From the NCBI RefSeq assembly GCF_033958435.1, contig NC_134137.1, positions 122,424,001 through 122,488,000 on the forward strand: a stretch of 64,000 bases of DNA, given 5' to 3'. This DNA comes from Carettochelys insculpta (taxonomy: Eukaryota > Chordata > Testudines > Carettochelyidae). Both the position numbers and the translations under genes were made by a program. Of the stretch, positions 10,963-21,705 are shown one piece after another. The notes below the pieces were generated by a model that was given only the letters and a program-made list of their open reading frames with translations, was not told the origin of the DNA and searched no databases. The first letter of the stretch is position 1. The number at the start of each line of letters is the position of its first letter.

Positions 10963-12005
10963 GAAATTCTGCCCATAGATTAATTAAGTCTTAGGTCAAA
11001 TCCTGAGGGATGTGCTGACTTCAGCGGGGGTTGCAGTCATTCAGTAGCTCTCAGGACCATGCTGTACTGTGCTCTACAGTGCTTTGCAATGTAAGTAGTA
11101 CTAAGGCTACGTCTACACGTGAAGCCAACATCGAAATAGCTTATTTTGATGTAGCAACATCGAAATAGGCTATTTCGATGAATAATGTCTACACGTCCTC
11201 CAGGGCTGGCAACATCGATGTTCAACTTCGACGTTGCGCGGCACCACATCGAAATAGGTGCTGCGAGGGAACGTCTACACGCCAAAGTAGCACACATCGA
11301 AATAAGGGTGCCAGGCATAGCTGCAGACAGGGTCACAGGGCGGACTCAACAGCAAGCCGCTCCCTTAAAGGGCCCCTCCCAGACACAGTTGCACTAAACA
11401 ACACAAGATACATAGAGCCGACAACTGGTTGTAGACCCTGTGCCTGCAGCATGGATCCCCAGCTGCTGCAGCAGCAGCCAGAAGCCCTGGGCTAAGGGCT
11501 GCTGCCCACGGTGACCATAGAGCCCCACAGGGGCTGGAGAGAGAGCATCTCTCAACCCCCCAGCTGATGGCCGCCATGGAGGACCCGGCAATTTCGACGT
11601 TGCGGGACGCGGATCGTCTACACGGTCCCTACTTCGACGTTGAACGTCGAAGTAGGGTGCTATTCCGATCCCCTCATGAGGTTAGCGACTTCGACGTCTC
11701 GCTGCCTAACGTCGAAGTTAACTTTGAAATAGCGCCCGACGCGTGTAGCCGCGACGGGTGCTATTTCGAAGTTAGTGCCGCTACTTCGAAGTAGTGTGCA
11801 CGTGTAGACACAGCTTAAGAGTGATAAAACATATTGATAATGGCAACACACCCATTGTCAAACAGAAGAACTAATTGAAAAATGAAACAACATGTTTGCA
11901 AAATTGTTCGTGAAAATGTTATTAAAATATGTTGAAATATCAGCTTTTGATTACAGGCTCAGAAATAATCAAGTTATTTTATATTTTTTATATTAAATGG
12001 CAGCC
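10963..12005 (+). repeat. Duplicated unit, copy B (interrupted by a 711-bp MITE)
   Basis: It is homologous to 3415-4150 outside the inserted MITEs. At the position where this copy carries the 711-bp MITE flanked by TAA, copy A reads GTACTAAGAGTG with a single TAA. Conversely, copy B has the undisturbed ATT where copy A carries a palindromic MITE. Confidence 0.75.
11105..11815 (+). mobile_element. 711-bp Harbinger MITE, copy 2
   Basis: The ends are GGCTACGTCTACACGTG and CACGTGTAGACACAGCT, with TAA on both sides (11102-11104, 11816-11818), the classical Harbinger TWA target. The paralogous empty site near 3553 verifies the duplication. The transposase start codon region (MDPQLLQQQPEALG, then stop) is kept at 11451-11495 on the plus strand. 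The other half, derived from the opposite end of the parent element, carries the TTCGAA palindromes. Confidence 0.88.
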
Positions 12006-13591
12006 TCTCACATGGCTCCAGAACAATATATGGATCTAATTTTAGAAGATAAGATGACAGATCTATTGAGCAAAACCTAAAGATGTTGCGGAATCTGTAA
12101 TATCTTTTCATTACTAATGCATCAATAAATTGCAGTCAGACACTCAGTTTCTCCAGTTTCAGTACAGGTTGAGTGTGTGTTTTTTAAGCACTGGGCTGAT
12201 GAGACTTCAAAGGTTTCTTCCACATAATTTGAACGTTGGATTGCTCCTTCACTACTCTCACTGCTTCCCACATTACCCAGTCTGTTCCACCTTTTCAGTA
12301 TCAGCCTCTGAATTTACATAACTCCACATTCTCTTTCTGTCTATCAACTTGTGTGGTGTCTAAGGTGGCACTGGAAGAAGACTAAAAGTAGCACAATGAT
12401 AAGAGTGGATGTCAGAATATCCTCACCTCAGAAATTGGAATGACACAGAGTATCTCATGAGAGAAAATTGTACCAAGGATAACACAGGTTTAAGGAATCT
12501 CATATACAGGTTTCTCAGTCCTCAGCAGCTACAATAGTGAAGAAGTCATGGTTCTCAATGTAAGTCTGTCTGAAAAGGGTTCACGCATGGGTATTTTGAT
12601 TTGGTAGAAACAATGTAAAAAAAAATCATACTGGTTAGAAAGTCTTCGTGAAGCACTGTGGTGCCAGGTCATTGTTGTTATTACTCGTAACAAGCTGGTG
12701 GTGTCATTGTCTTCTTCGCTGGTTAACGCAGATTCAGTTTTGAATCAAATGTAGCAGTTTATAAAAATAAATTTCGTGTGTGGGTGTAGATCCTGAACAT
12801 ACTTTAGCATATCTCCAAAATACGATGGCTTGCAAACCTAGTGCTTTGTCTTTTTTTCTTTTTTTTTTTTGCATCTGTAGCTGCTGGTAATAAGTACTGG
12901 CGCCTCATCAACCCCAGCCATCAGAGTGGGATCAGGGATCCAGCTGTATACCAGGACCTCTTTTTTTGTTAAAAAATAAAAGGCACTGTGTAAACCCAAT
13001 CATTCCATATTTCCTCTCAGATGTATTTATATATTAAAATATTTCATAAAATGAGATATAAGTGACACAGTTTTACTTAAAGAAAACTTTCAATAGAAAG
13101 GCTTGAGCTAACCTCTAAATGTACTGCACAACAGTGTATTTGTCTACATACAACTCTCTCTCGGTGTTAAACATAATAGACAGAACCATGGAAGAGGGAG
13201 GTAATACTTGCAAATTTTCTTACAATCCCTTTTGAAACAAAAATTCTTGGAAGGACTACAGTTGTCCACTATGGTTGCCATATGGTTCTTGATTTTATGG
13301 AAATCTGTCTCAGATTCTGTTAACTATAGAAGCTAATTTTATGTAGCAGATCTTATGGTTTTTGTTTTGCTTATCATCAGTTTAGCTACATATAATTGTA
13401 GGATGGATGAAAGCTCATACACGCGGAATATTATTTTTAATTGCAAAGAGGTTTTCTCTCTAATCTTTTCACCTCTACCTACCCCCATTACATACAAGCC
13501 AAGCACTATATTCTCATCAGGAAATTAGAGATGGATGTATGCATAGCACCTGTCACAGTCAGGAGTCTGGGGGAGGGGGGGCTCTCTATGT
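12006..13591. other. Non-coding, no recognised repeat
   Basis: No exon-like frame or repeat terminus was recognised. It is AT-rich sequence with short homopolymers. Confidence 0.45.
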
Positions 13592-14540
13592 CCAGGGGAG
13601 GCCAAACTATGGCCCATGGGCTGAGCCTGGCCCATCAGATCTTTTACTCCAGCCCTCAGGTTCCTACCAGAGAGTGGGACTGGGCAGCTCTCTTCTTTGC
13701 TCCACATGGCTCCACACATCCCCCAGCTCAAACACTCTCCCAGCTCCCACTTGTCACGGTCAGGAGAGTGTGACATCTGTGAATGGGGCAGTGTGCATAG
13801 CAACCTGGCCACATCATTGGCTGGGTCTACACTTATCTTGAATATCAAGGGCTGCTATGCAATTTTAGATATGCCAATTGTGTACCAAAAATCGATTTTG
13901 CAGCCTTTGATATTCATCCCTGTCCTCATTGCAGAATACCGATGGGAATGCTCCTCCTGTCGGCATTCCTCAGTTCTTGCGGCTTGCAAGGAGTTCCTGG
14001 GTCAGCACTGACACCTTGACACCTCGACACCTTGTCATGCATCCTGGAAGATCAAACCTAAGTGGTCGAACTTCCGCGGTGAGTGTAGACCAAGCTTGTG
14101 TAGGAGCCAGCAGGGGAATAAGCTGCGAGTTCCAGTTGCTTGACTTAAGCACCATGCAGAGCTTGCACCCATGAGTTCCTCCCAGGCCCCCAGATTGCCT
14201 GCTCCTGACCTGATCCCTCCCCTACCATCTGAACCCCTCCATATCAGCCTGGCACACCCTTCTGCACCCCAAGCCTCTCATCTCCTGCCCTACCTCAGAT
14301 CCTACATCCCCAGCTGGAACCCTCAGTCTCCTACTGCAGCCCAACCCCTGTCTCTCCTGGATCCGCCGCCGATGCTTCAAACTCTCTTGAATCCCAAACT
14401 GCTCTTCCCAGGTCCCACCTCCAGCCAGAGCCCTCACCCCTTCCTGCACTCCAACCCCAAATTTCATGCACAATCATGGCTTTCTGTACAATTTCCATAC
14501 CGAGAGGTGCCCTTTAGATCAAAAGCTTTGCCCACCCGTG
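13592..14540. mobile_element. Non-autonomous hAT element with a nested MITE
   Basis: The left end has CAGGGGAGGCCAAACTATGG and the right end TTTGCCCACCCGTG, whose reverse complement is CACGGGTGGGCAAA. These are inverted termini. The flanks CTCTATGT (13584-13591) and CTCTAGGT (14541-14548) agree at 7 of 8 positions, the 8-bp duplication expected of hAT elements. The interior is rich in C and T and has no transposase. A Harbinger-type MITE lies inside. Confidence 0.7.
13819..14095. mobile_element. Harbinger-type MITE nested in a hAT element
   Basis: It starts with GGCTGGGTCTACAC and ends with GTGTAGACCAAGC, an imperfect inverted copy. No certain target duplication is visible, because the right boundary is blurred by one or two bases. 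It is 277 bp long and non-coding. Confidence 0.55.
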
Positions 14541-14548
14541 CTCTAGGT

Positions 14549-16089
14549 GCTAAGAAAATACGAATAAGTAATAATAGCAAAAGACTTATTGTGTTGCAGA
14601 TAACCCAGTGCATTCCCCTGTCATCGCAGGATTATCTGTTACAGAATATTTGATAGAGCTTTGTCCAATTTAGTTTGTTAGGCTGACTGAAAAGTCGGGT
14701 GGGGGAAACAAAGAACTTAGAATTTTGTTTTTTTTTAAAATTGCACTCAACTTATCCAAATCTAACAGGGTCTCTTAATGAAATTTGCACAATGATATAT
14801 AAAAGTCAAAGTAACGTGTGAGTAGCAGATTATTGAAATGGAATTGCTGAATGAACTCCTAAATGTTAGCAACTTTAACTTTTCCTTCTTATAATTTCCA
14901 TAAATATATGTGAAATTAAAAAGAATATTCTAGTGGAATTTTGTAAAATTCCATTTGCTTATTAAACATAATTTCTAATGTCTTAGATACCACTGACATA
15001 TAGTACATTATTACTTATTTTAAACAGAGTACAACATATTAGTTGTCAAATACAAGCAAATGTATCAACTATATAAACAAAGTCAATATACATTTGACAT
15101 ATTCCAAATGCCTACCGATAAATTTCCTGCTTCATTTATAAAAGGAAACGTGCTACTCCTTCAATACGTGGACTGAGAGGAAAATTTGCCAGTGAACCCT
15201 GAGATTAAACTAGTATGGGAGTCTTTAGTTCTTAGTCAGCTAAATAGCATATTTGTGTCTCTCTATATATAGATATTTAACATTACATTTATATTAATTT
15301 CAGAATACAAAAAAACCAGGTATAGTCAAGGTTGGTTGAGAGAAATAAAGTATTCAATGATAATAAGTGAAGAAGGAACATGTGGCATGTGTGAAGTGGC
15401 TGCATCCCGTAACTGTTTCTAAACTTCCACATTCTGAAGTAGAAGAATGGAACTGATAATATAGTTTATAAACTATGATATGTGCTCTCACCCTAAGCTA
15501 TTTTGTTTTTAGTTAGAGATTTTGCCACTTTTATTCATGTGGACTACTTCCTTACTCCAGATGTAGGCCTACTGATTTCAATGACTGATATGACTCAGCG
15601 TAAATAAGGGTGGCAAAAATCTGTCTCTGAGTTTATGGTTGAGTAATAGTCTTTCTCTATTGAAGAGTTTTGATTGTCTTTTGGGGTTCTTATGTTCTGT
15701 ATATCTGCACTCTGCTCCTGGACCATTCCATCAGAAGGATATACATAGGCCCTCTCGGAGAATGGCAAATGCCCCAGCTACTTTGAGTTTAGAGGCCCCA
15801 GCCCCAGGCTCCTAACTTATCTAACTTGAAACATTTTATTTATTAACAAGTCAGTCATTATGCCAACAGCATGAATATTAAAAATGTAACTTTGTGAGTT
15901 TCCACTGCAAGCAAAATTCTTCATTTTAGGAATGCTTTTCTGGCTTTGTTGTGTGCAATCTCATTTATAACTGACGTGTAAGACCAGACTTGACGGAATC
16001 AGAAATAACAAAAAAAAAAAGTCTCAATAGCGCCTTTCTGCATCAGACTGAGATGTTAGGCTGCAATTGGTATAAAATGCAGATGAAAT
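14549..16089. other. Non-coding, AT-rich
   Basis: No gene or repeat boundary can be supported. The sequence is strongly AT-rich and free of long open frames. Confidence 0.45.
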
Positions 16090-17004
16090 GTTAATACCTT
16101 GTGCTACTAATTTGGACTCAAAGGATTGCATCCCATTGATCATGAAGCTTTTGAATATATTTAAGAAGTCATTCAATTTTATCCGTTTCAACAGCTAGTG
16201 TAGGATTGTGCGCTTTAATTATGAGATCAATTTCATGGATCATTTTTAGCTATTTTATTCATTAAGATGCATTCAAATTTGGATGTATACTTCTGAACTG
16301 ACTTAAGCTAAGCGGGAGTCTGTACTGTGAGGGTAAGAGATTCAAGCTCACTTAAAGCCTTTCTCACAGAGTCCAAATGCTGTGCAACTGGTTTCACACC
16401 ATCAGTTCACGCTGACCATCTTGTTGTCGACATGCTGTGAAGGGAAACAGGCAGATGCTGCTTCTGTATTTCCCACTTTCAAGGGCTGCTACTGAAGGGA
16501 TTGTACAATTGCTGGATTGTTCCAAGTGTCTGATTGCTTCCTTGTGTGATTCAGCACAATCAGCACAGACAAAATTTAGTGTGTGGTTGCCACAATTGGA
16601 GAAAATACTGTTTGGATTTTGCTTAAGAAGGACTGCTTCGACTTCCCAGCCATATTGGATCCATTGTCATAGTCTTGGCCAATGCAGAATTGAAAATTTA
16701 ATTTGAAGCCTGGAGTACCATCAATAATAATTGAAAACACTTCACATGTTGTATCTCTTCAAGAATTGTTGTTTGCACAAATGTCCCACACAACTCAATA
16801 AACCCACTTTGGCAGGCAGATAATGGACTTGCATGTGTTTTCCACTCTCTTGTGATTCATGAATATGCTTAACATGACGTGATAAATGGTCTTCATACTT
16901 GCTAAGAAGCTCAAGTATACCAAGAAAGTTTCCATTTGTGTGGTCGATACATTGACTGGAACAAAGCCAGTCTCTCTTCAAATAGAAAAAGAGTGACATT
17001 CAAT
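16090..17004 (-). pseudogene. hAT-type (ZMYM1-like) transposase remnant, C-terminal part
   Basis: Minus-strand frames read NGNFLGILELLSKYEDHL and SNCGNHTLNFVCADCAE. Further downstream, with stops, they read KALSELESLTLTVQT and LLKYIQKLHDQWDAIL. These segments are in the order found in hAT-derived ZMYM1-like or DUF4371-type transposase proteins. Several stops and frame changes are present, so it is dead. The coding remnant ends where the young Harbinger element begins (AAT target at 17002-17004). An acidic N-terminal-like remnant occurs on the same strand beyond the insertion (22250-22600). Family assignment rests on motif recognition only. Confidence 0.6.
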
Positions 17005-17440
17005 AGCCGTGTCTACACGTGCACGCTACTTCGAAGTAGCGGCACTAACTTCGAAATAGTGCCCGTCACGGCTACACGTGTCGGGCACTATTTCGAAGTT
17101 AACATCGACGTTAGGCGGCGAGACGTCGAAGCCGCTAACCCCATGAGGGGATGGGAATAGCGCCCTATTTCGACGTTCAACGTCGAAGTAGGGACCGTGT
17201 AGTTGTTGAGCGTCCCGCAATATCGAAATTGCGGGGTCCTCCATGGCGGCCATCAGCTGAGGGATTGAGAGACGCTCTCTCCAACCCCTCAGCTCAATGG
17301 TGGCCGTGTGGAGCGGCCCCTTAAAGGTCCCCTCCCCCTCCCTTCCTGTGCAGGAAGCTGAGGGAACGTGCAGGCAGCAGCCCAGACACGCGGCCAGCCT
17401 GCACGTCCCTCAGCCACCCAGAACAGGGCCAGCACCTGCC

Positions 17441-18105
17441 ATGGCTGCCCGGCAGCCCCCCCAGCGCCCCCAGAGGACCCCCTCCCAAGGGGAGCCAGAG
17501 CAGCCAGGCCAGCCAGGCGGGCAGCCAGGCTGGGAAGCGGCAGCGTGGCCCCTCCTGGACGGAGGCCGAGCTGCAGGACCTGCTGGGGCTCTGGAGCAAG
17601 GAGGAGGTGCGCCAGGTAATGGGGAGCAAGAGGCGGAACGCGGATGCGTTTGCTCAGCTGGCCGAGGGCCTGGCCGCCCGGGGTCACCCTGCCCGCACTC
17701 CTGACCATGTCAGGACTAAGGTTAAGGAGCTGCGGCAGGGTTACGCCCGGGCCCGGGATGCGGCCGGCCGATCTGGGGCCGCCCCCGTCACTTGCCCCTT
17801 TTACAGGGAGCTCAGGGACATTCTGGGTACCCAGTACACCTCCTCCCCCCCGGCCACCCTTGATACCTCTGCTGACGAGCCCCAGCAGGCCCTGCAGCCG
17901 GAGTCCACCCCGGAGGTAAGCCCCGCGCCCTGGGGGCCCCCCCTTGAGCCCACCCCTGGGCCATTGCGGCAGGAGGAGGAGGAGGAGGAGGAGGGGGGCT
18001 CCTCCTCTGCAGAGTCCGGGCTGCAGATCCTCCTCCTGCCCTCCCGGAGCAGCAGCCAGGCGTCCACCCCCCGGGGATCTCCGGACCGTGGGAGTGGACC
18101 GACAG
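17441..18105 (+). pseudogene. Harbinger Myb/SANT-like partner gene, exon 1 (apparent frameshift)
   Basis: The start ATG at 17441 is in strong context (CTGCCATGG) but is not in frame with the trihelix DNA-binding domain that begins near 17529. One extra base in the C7 run at 17456-17462 would explain the mismatch. The domain reads SWTEAELQDLLGLW, then RTPDHVRTKVKELRQGYAR and CPFYRELRDILG (to about 17826). It is followed by a P/E/S-rich region with a poly-Glu run (about 17971-17995). A good donor CAG|GTATGT at 18105/18106 leaves phase 1 and joins exactly to exon 2. The family binds transposon ends and helps bring the transposase into the nucleus. The single-base lesion could also be an assembly error. 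Confidence 0.7.
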
Positions 18106-18924
18106 GTATGTACCCCCCTCTGGTGTACACCCCCGGGGTTGAGGGGCGGGGATAATAGATATGTGCCCAGGGCTACCCACATGCCCACATGGCCATGGCC
18201 CCAAGGACAGCAGGACCATGTCCCTCACAGGAGTGCATCAGCCCCTGCCCCCACCCCCGCAGCACAACAGTGCCATGCCCCATCCCCGGGGTAGGGGGGA
18301 GCGGAACCTCGAGGGTCCCCCGGGAGGAGGGGGTGGGATACCCTGCAGCAGCAGCAGCAGCATGTGATGGAGTTGGGGGAGTGCAAAAGGGAGACTCAGG
18401 CTAGATATGAGCAACAAGCTGAATAGCTCCCGGGGCAAAGGATGATCCTGTGGCTACAGCTGGCAGGTGACACCTCTGCCCTGAACAAAGAGGAGGGAGG
18501 AGCCAAGCTGGCTTTGAATGGCGGGGGGGCGCAGGTAGAGGCTCGGGGAAGGGAGAGCTGGAAGGCAGCCAGCCTGAGGAGGGGGAAAGGTACATCCCAG
18601 AGGGGCCCCCCTTGGGGTCTTCTCCCCAAGACGGGTTGGAAGGACTGTCTCTGACTGCTGTGCTGTCACTCCTGGGAGAAACTGGGCATCTGTGGCCTAA
18701 GAAACCTTTCCTGTCAGACCCTGCTGAGTGAAGTGAGAGTCGCTCCCACCAGGGGACGGGGTGCAGTGCAGGGGGACCCCTGAACCCCATCCATCACAGC
18801 AGCATCTCCTGGGGACAGGGATGGGGAACCTGCAGCACAGGGGTGGGGGGACAAGGGCCACGGCTCAGGGACCACACTAACGCCTGTCTCCATTCTTCTT
18901 CCCCCCTCCTCCTGTGTTCCGCAG
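18106..18924 (+). other. Intron of the Harbinger Myb-like gene
   Basis: The donor is GTATGT at 18106. The acceptor is CTGTGTTCCGCAG ending at 18924. Joining the flanks restores one codon (G|CT, Ala) and keeps the frame into the second exon. Many frames are open on both strands here because of high GC content, but none is convincing as a gene. A (CAG)n tract lies near 18345-18361. Confidence 0.6.
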
Positions 18925-19361
18925 CTGCACCGTCGGAAGGACTGGAAGAGAGCGCCGGCGAGGCATCAGTGGTCCCGGAGACCCCTCCAGGGCCATCGCT
19001 CCAGGCAAGCCCCTCGGCGGAGGACCGACTGGCCCCACGGCGGGCTAGACTGCGGACCCCGCAACAACACCCGACGGCGACGGACCCCCAGCTGCTGGCC
19101 ATCCATCGTCGGCAGCTGGAGGTCGCGGAGCAGCGCCTGTGGGTGGAGCAATGCCGCCTGGACCTGCAGGAGCAGGCGCTGGCCTGGCACCAAGAGGCAT
19201 GGGGGGCCTACATGGATACATTCAACCGCCTGGTGGACTACTTGGCCCCCCCATTCCGCGCTGGCTGCCGCAGCGCCTGCCCTGCCTGCTCCACCCACCA
19301 CACCACCTGCTGCTCCGCATGTCGCCGTCCCGTCTGCCATCGCCCCGCCACCCACCACTGA
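18925..19361 (+). CDS. Harbinger Myb/SANT-like partner, C-terminal exon 2
   Basis: The exon follows the CCGCAG acceptor and continues the frame of exon 1 (Ala-Ala-Pro-Ser-Glu at the junction). It encodes an A/P/S-rich stretch, then a predicted helical segment with LLAIHRRQLEVAEQRLWVEQ and DLQEQALAWHQEAWGAYMD. This is a probable coiled coil of the type that follows the DNA-binding domain in Harbinger Myb-like proteins. The final 40 residues are Cys/His/Pro-rich and may have shifted from an ancestral Pro/Ala-rich tail. The stop TGA is at 19359-19361. The exon is open, but protein production depends on the apparent frameshift in exon 1. Confidence 0.65.
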
Positions 19362-19934
19362 GGGCCGGACCGCCGAGGGACACCTGGGGCCAGCTGAGAC
19401 TCGCCAGACATATCTTCCAGTCCGCCCGGCCTCCAGCCAGCCCCGGACAGGGCTGCGGCCGAGGCGGGGCTCCCGGCCGCCCACCCCCAGTGCCAGACTT
19501 TAGGGGCGTGGGGCCCGGGACATGGCCCCCCCCTTGTATATAGTTATTTTCCAAAAAAGAATGAAGATGGACCTTTTCATTTATATTTGTGCCCCCCTTT
19601 GCCCCGTCCCCCCCGCTTCCTTATCATCCCTGGTTTTCTTTTTATTGAACAACAGACCCATATTATTATATGCAAACTTTTTTATTATTATTGTTTTATT
19701 TGTACAGATTGCTTTTGTTAAAGACGTCTTGTATATAGTTTGTTCTTGTTTTAATTATAGTTACAAAAAAACAGTTCTAAAAGAAAAACCAGTTTAATTT
19801 TAGCCACAAGTGCATGCTGTCATTTGTACAGGAGAAGTTGCGGGGGGTGTGCTGTTGGGAGCTCCGTGGTGTGGGTGTAGGGGCAGGGAGTGTATTGGAG
19901 GAAGGGGGAGGCGCAGTGGGGGGCCTGGCAGAGT

Positions 19935-21300
19935 TCACCCCGCGGCCTCCTCAAAGTGGGCCCGCAGGGCCTCCCGGACCTGGGTCCCTTCGGGGTCCAC
20001 CTGGCGACTGGGGGCAGCAGGTGGCTGCACGTCACCCCTGCCAACTTCCACAGCCCAGCCCTGAAAAAAGACCTCCCCCTTGCTCTCCACCAAATTGTGC
20101 AGGGCGCAGCAGGCACCCACAATCTGGGGGATGTTGTTGGGGCCCGCATCCAGGCGGGTCAGGAGACATCTCCAGTGCCCTTTGAGGCGGCCAAATGAGC
20201 GCTCCACCACCTGGCACGCGTGATTCAGGCGCTGGTTGAAGCGATCCTGGCTGGCAGAGAGATGCCCCGTGTACGGGTGCATGAGCCAAGGCCAGAGGGG
20301 GTAGGCCGCATCTGCGATGATGCAGAGGGGCATGGTGGTGTCCCCCACAGGGATCTCCTGCTGGGGGATGTAGGTCCCTGCCTCCAGCCGGCGGCACAGG
20401 CCTGAGTTCCAGAAAACCTGGGCATCGTTGGTGCTGCCAGGCCAGCCCACATAAACGTCCTGGAAACGGCCCCGGCTGTCCACCAAGGCCTGGAGGACCA
20501 CTGAGAGGTAGCCCTTGCGGTTTATGTACCGTCCTCCACTGTGTTGCGGGGTGCGGATGGGGATGTGAGTCCCATCCAGAGACCCAAAGCAATTGGGGAA
20601 GCCCAGCGTGGCAAAGCCCGCAATAGTGGCATCTGGGTCCCCCAGCCTCATGAGCCTGTGGAGGAGCATGGCGTTGACGGCATGCACGACCTGCAGGGAA
20701 AGCACATGGGAGAGCACCAATGAGGGGTGAGCAGGGTGTGCGTGGCCCAGCTCTGCCCAGCCCTGCCCTGCCCTCCCCTCCCCTGCCCAGCCCTGCCCTG
20801 CCCTGCCAGGGACCCCCTGCCCTCCCCGCCCCGTGGGTCCTCTTACCTCCATAAGGATAGCCCCAACGGTGGCCTTGCCGACACTAAACTGCTGTCCCAC
20901 GGATCGGTAGCTGTCCGGAGTGGCCAACTTCCAGACAGCGATGCTGACCCGTTTCTCCACTGGAAGGGCACGCCGCATGGCAGTGTCCTGGTGCCTGAGT
21001 GTGGGGGTGAGCCACTGGCACAGCTCCATAAATGTCTGCCGGCTCATCCTGAAGTTCCTGAGCCAGTGGTTGTCGTCCCACTCCTCAAGCACCAGCCGCT
21101 CCCACCAGTCGGTGCTGGTGGGGTAGCTCCACAGGCAGCGTGTGAGGCGGGGGTTTTGGGGTGCTGCAGGGTTGGGGGTTGAGCCCTGCTCCCCTGGGGG
21201 CCGCTCCTCCTCCAGTGTGGCAAGGAGGTGCTCAGCTGCCTCCCGTATGGCATGGATCAGGGCGAGCCCTGCTCCTGCCGGGAGGGCTGGGTGGACCTCT

Positions 21301-21336
<36 letters not shown>

Positions 21337-21344
21337 GGGTCCAT
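19935..21344 (-). CDS. PIF/Harbinger (HARBI1-like) DDE transposase, intact ORF
   Basis: The minus-strand ORF has 469 codons from ATG at 21344 to a stop at 19935. It begins MDP followed by 11 Gln. The central part has KRVSIAVWKLATPDSYRSV, the helix-turn-helix-like region of the family. The catalytic triad is visible as D257 (LDGTHIPI), D345 (IADAAYPL) and E381 (VVERSFGRLK). Codons 167-218 are a Gly/Ala/Trp-rich insert with GTAAGA at its start and TTTCCCTGCAG at its end (20846-20691, 156 bp, in frame). They are probably an intron, giving a mature protein of about 417 residues. The related copy at 9006-10358 lacks this insert. The enzyme would cut and join transposon ends at 3-bp targets in the nucleus. 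No stop or frameshift is seen, so this is the best candidate source for moving the window's MITEs. Confidence 0.88.
20691..20846 (-). other. Probable 156-bp in-frame intron of the transposase
   Basis: On the minus strand the segment starts with GTAAGA after GGAG and ends with TTTCCCTGCAG before GTCGTG. It is a multiple of three and contains no stop, so it stays hidden in the ORF. Its composition is a CCTGC-type simple repeat (about 20755-20815). The homologous transposase at 9491-10012 is contiguous at this point. Confidence 0.75.
21301..21336. repeat. (CTG)n trinucleotide tract encoding transposase poly-Gln
   Basis: About 11 uninterrupted CTG units on the plus strand read as CAG (Gln) in the transposase N-terminus. 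Related tracts in the 711-bp MITEs are shorter and interrupted. Confidence 0.9.
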
Positions 21345-21705
21345 GCCTGCGTCGCCCGAGGTCTGTGTGCCTATGGCTCTTCAGACCACGTGCTGTGCAG
21401 GCTGAGTGTGTCTGGGAGGGGCCCTTTAAGGGAGCAGCTAGCTGTTGCCCTGGAAGCGCTAGTCCGCCCTGTGACCCTGTCTGCACCTGTGCCTGGCATC
21501 CCTATTTTGATGTGTGCTACTTTGGCGTGTAGACGTTCCCTCGCTGCGCCTATTTCGATGTGGTACTGCGCAACATTGAAGTTGAACATCGACGTTGCCA
21601 GCCCTGGAGGACGTGTAGACGTTATTCATCGAAATAGACTATTTCGATGTCGCTACATCGAAATAAGCTACTTCGAAGTAGGCTTCATGTGTAGATGTAG
21701 CCAAT

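Larger units (their letters stand above)
17005..21702. mobile_element. Near-intact autonomous-type PIF/Harbinger transposon (4698 bp)
   Basis: The ends AGCCGTGTCTACACGTG and GTGTAGATGTAGCC are flanked by AAT on both sides (17002-17004, 21703-21705). Inside are two convergent genes: a Myb/SANT-like partner on the plus strand (about 17441-19361) and a DDE transposase on the minus strand (21344-19935). An AT-rich spacer with several minus-strand AATAAA signals (about 19640-19700) separates them. Roughly 280 bp at the left end and 400 bp at the right end correspond to the 711-bp MITEs in this window. The transposase ORF is open throughout, while the partner gene looks frameshifted near its start. 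The element lies within a hAT pseudogene. Confidence 0.88.

Noticed and set aside
13529..13841. Overlapping frames of about 100 codons
   Set aside because: They are inside a non-autonomous hAT element and its flank, with no family resemblance.
17289..18188. A 299-codon open frame on the minus strand
   Set aside because: It lies opposite the Myb-like exon in GC-rich DNA. Its Gly/Leu/Pro-rich product shows no family resemblance, while the plus strand has a recognisable domain and matching splice sites.
18966..19484. A 172-codon minus-strand frame
   Set aside because: It is a shadow of the Myb-like exon 2, GC-driven, with no motif.
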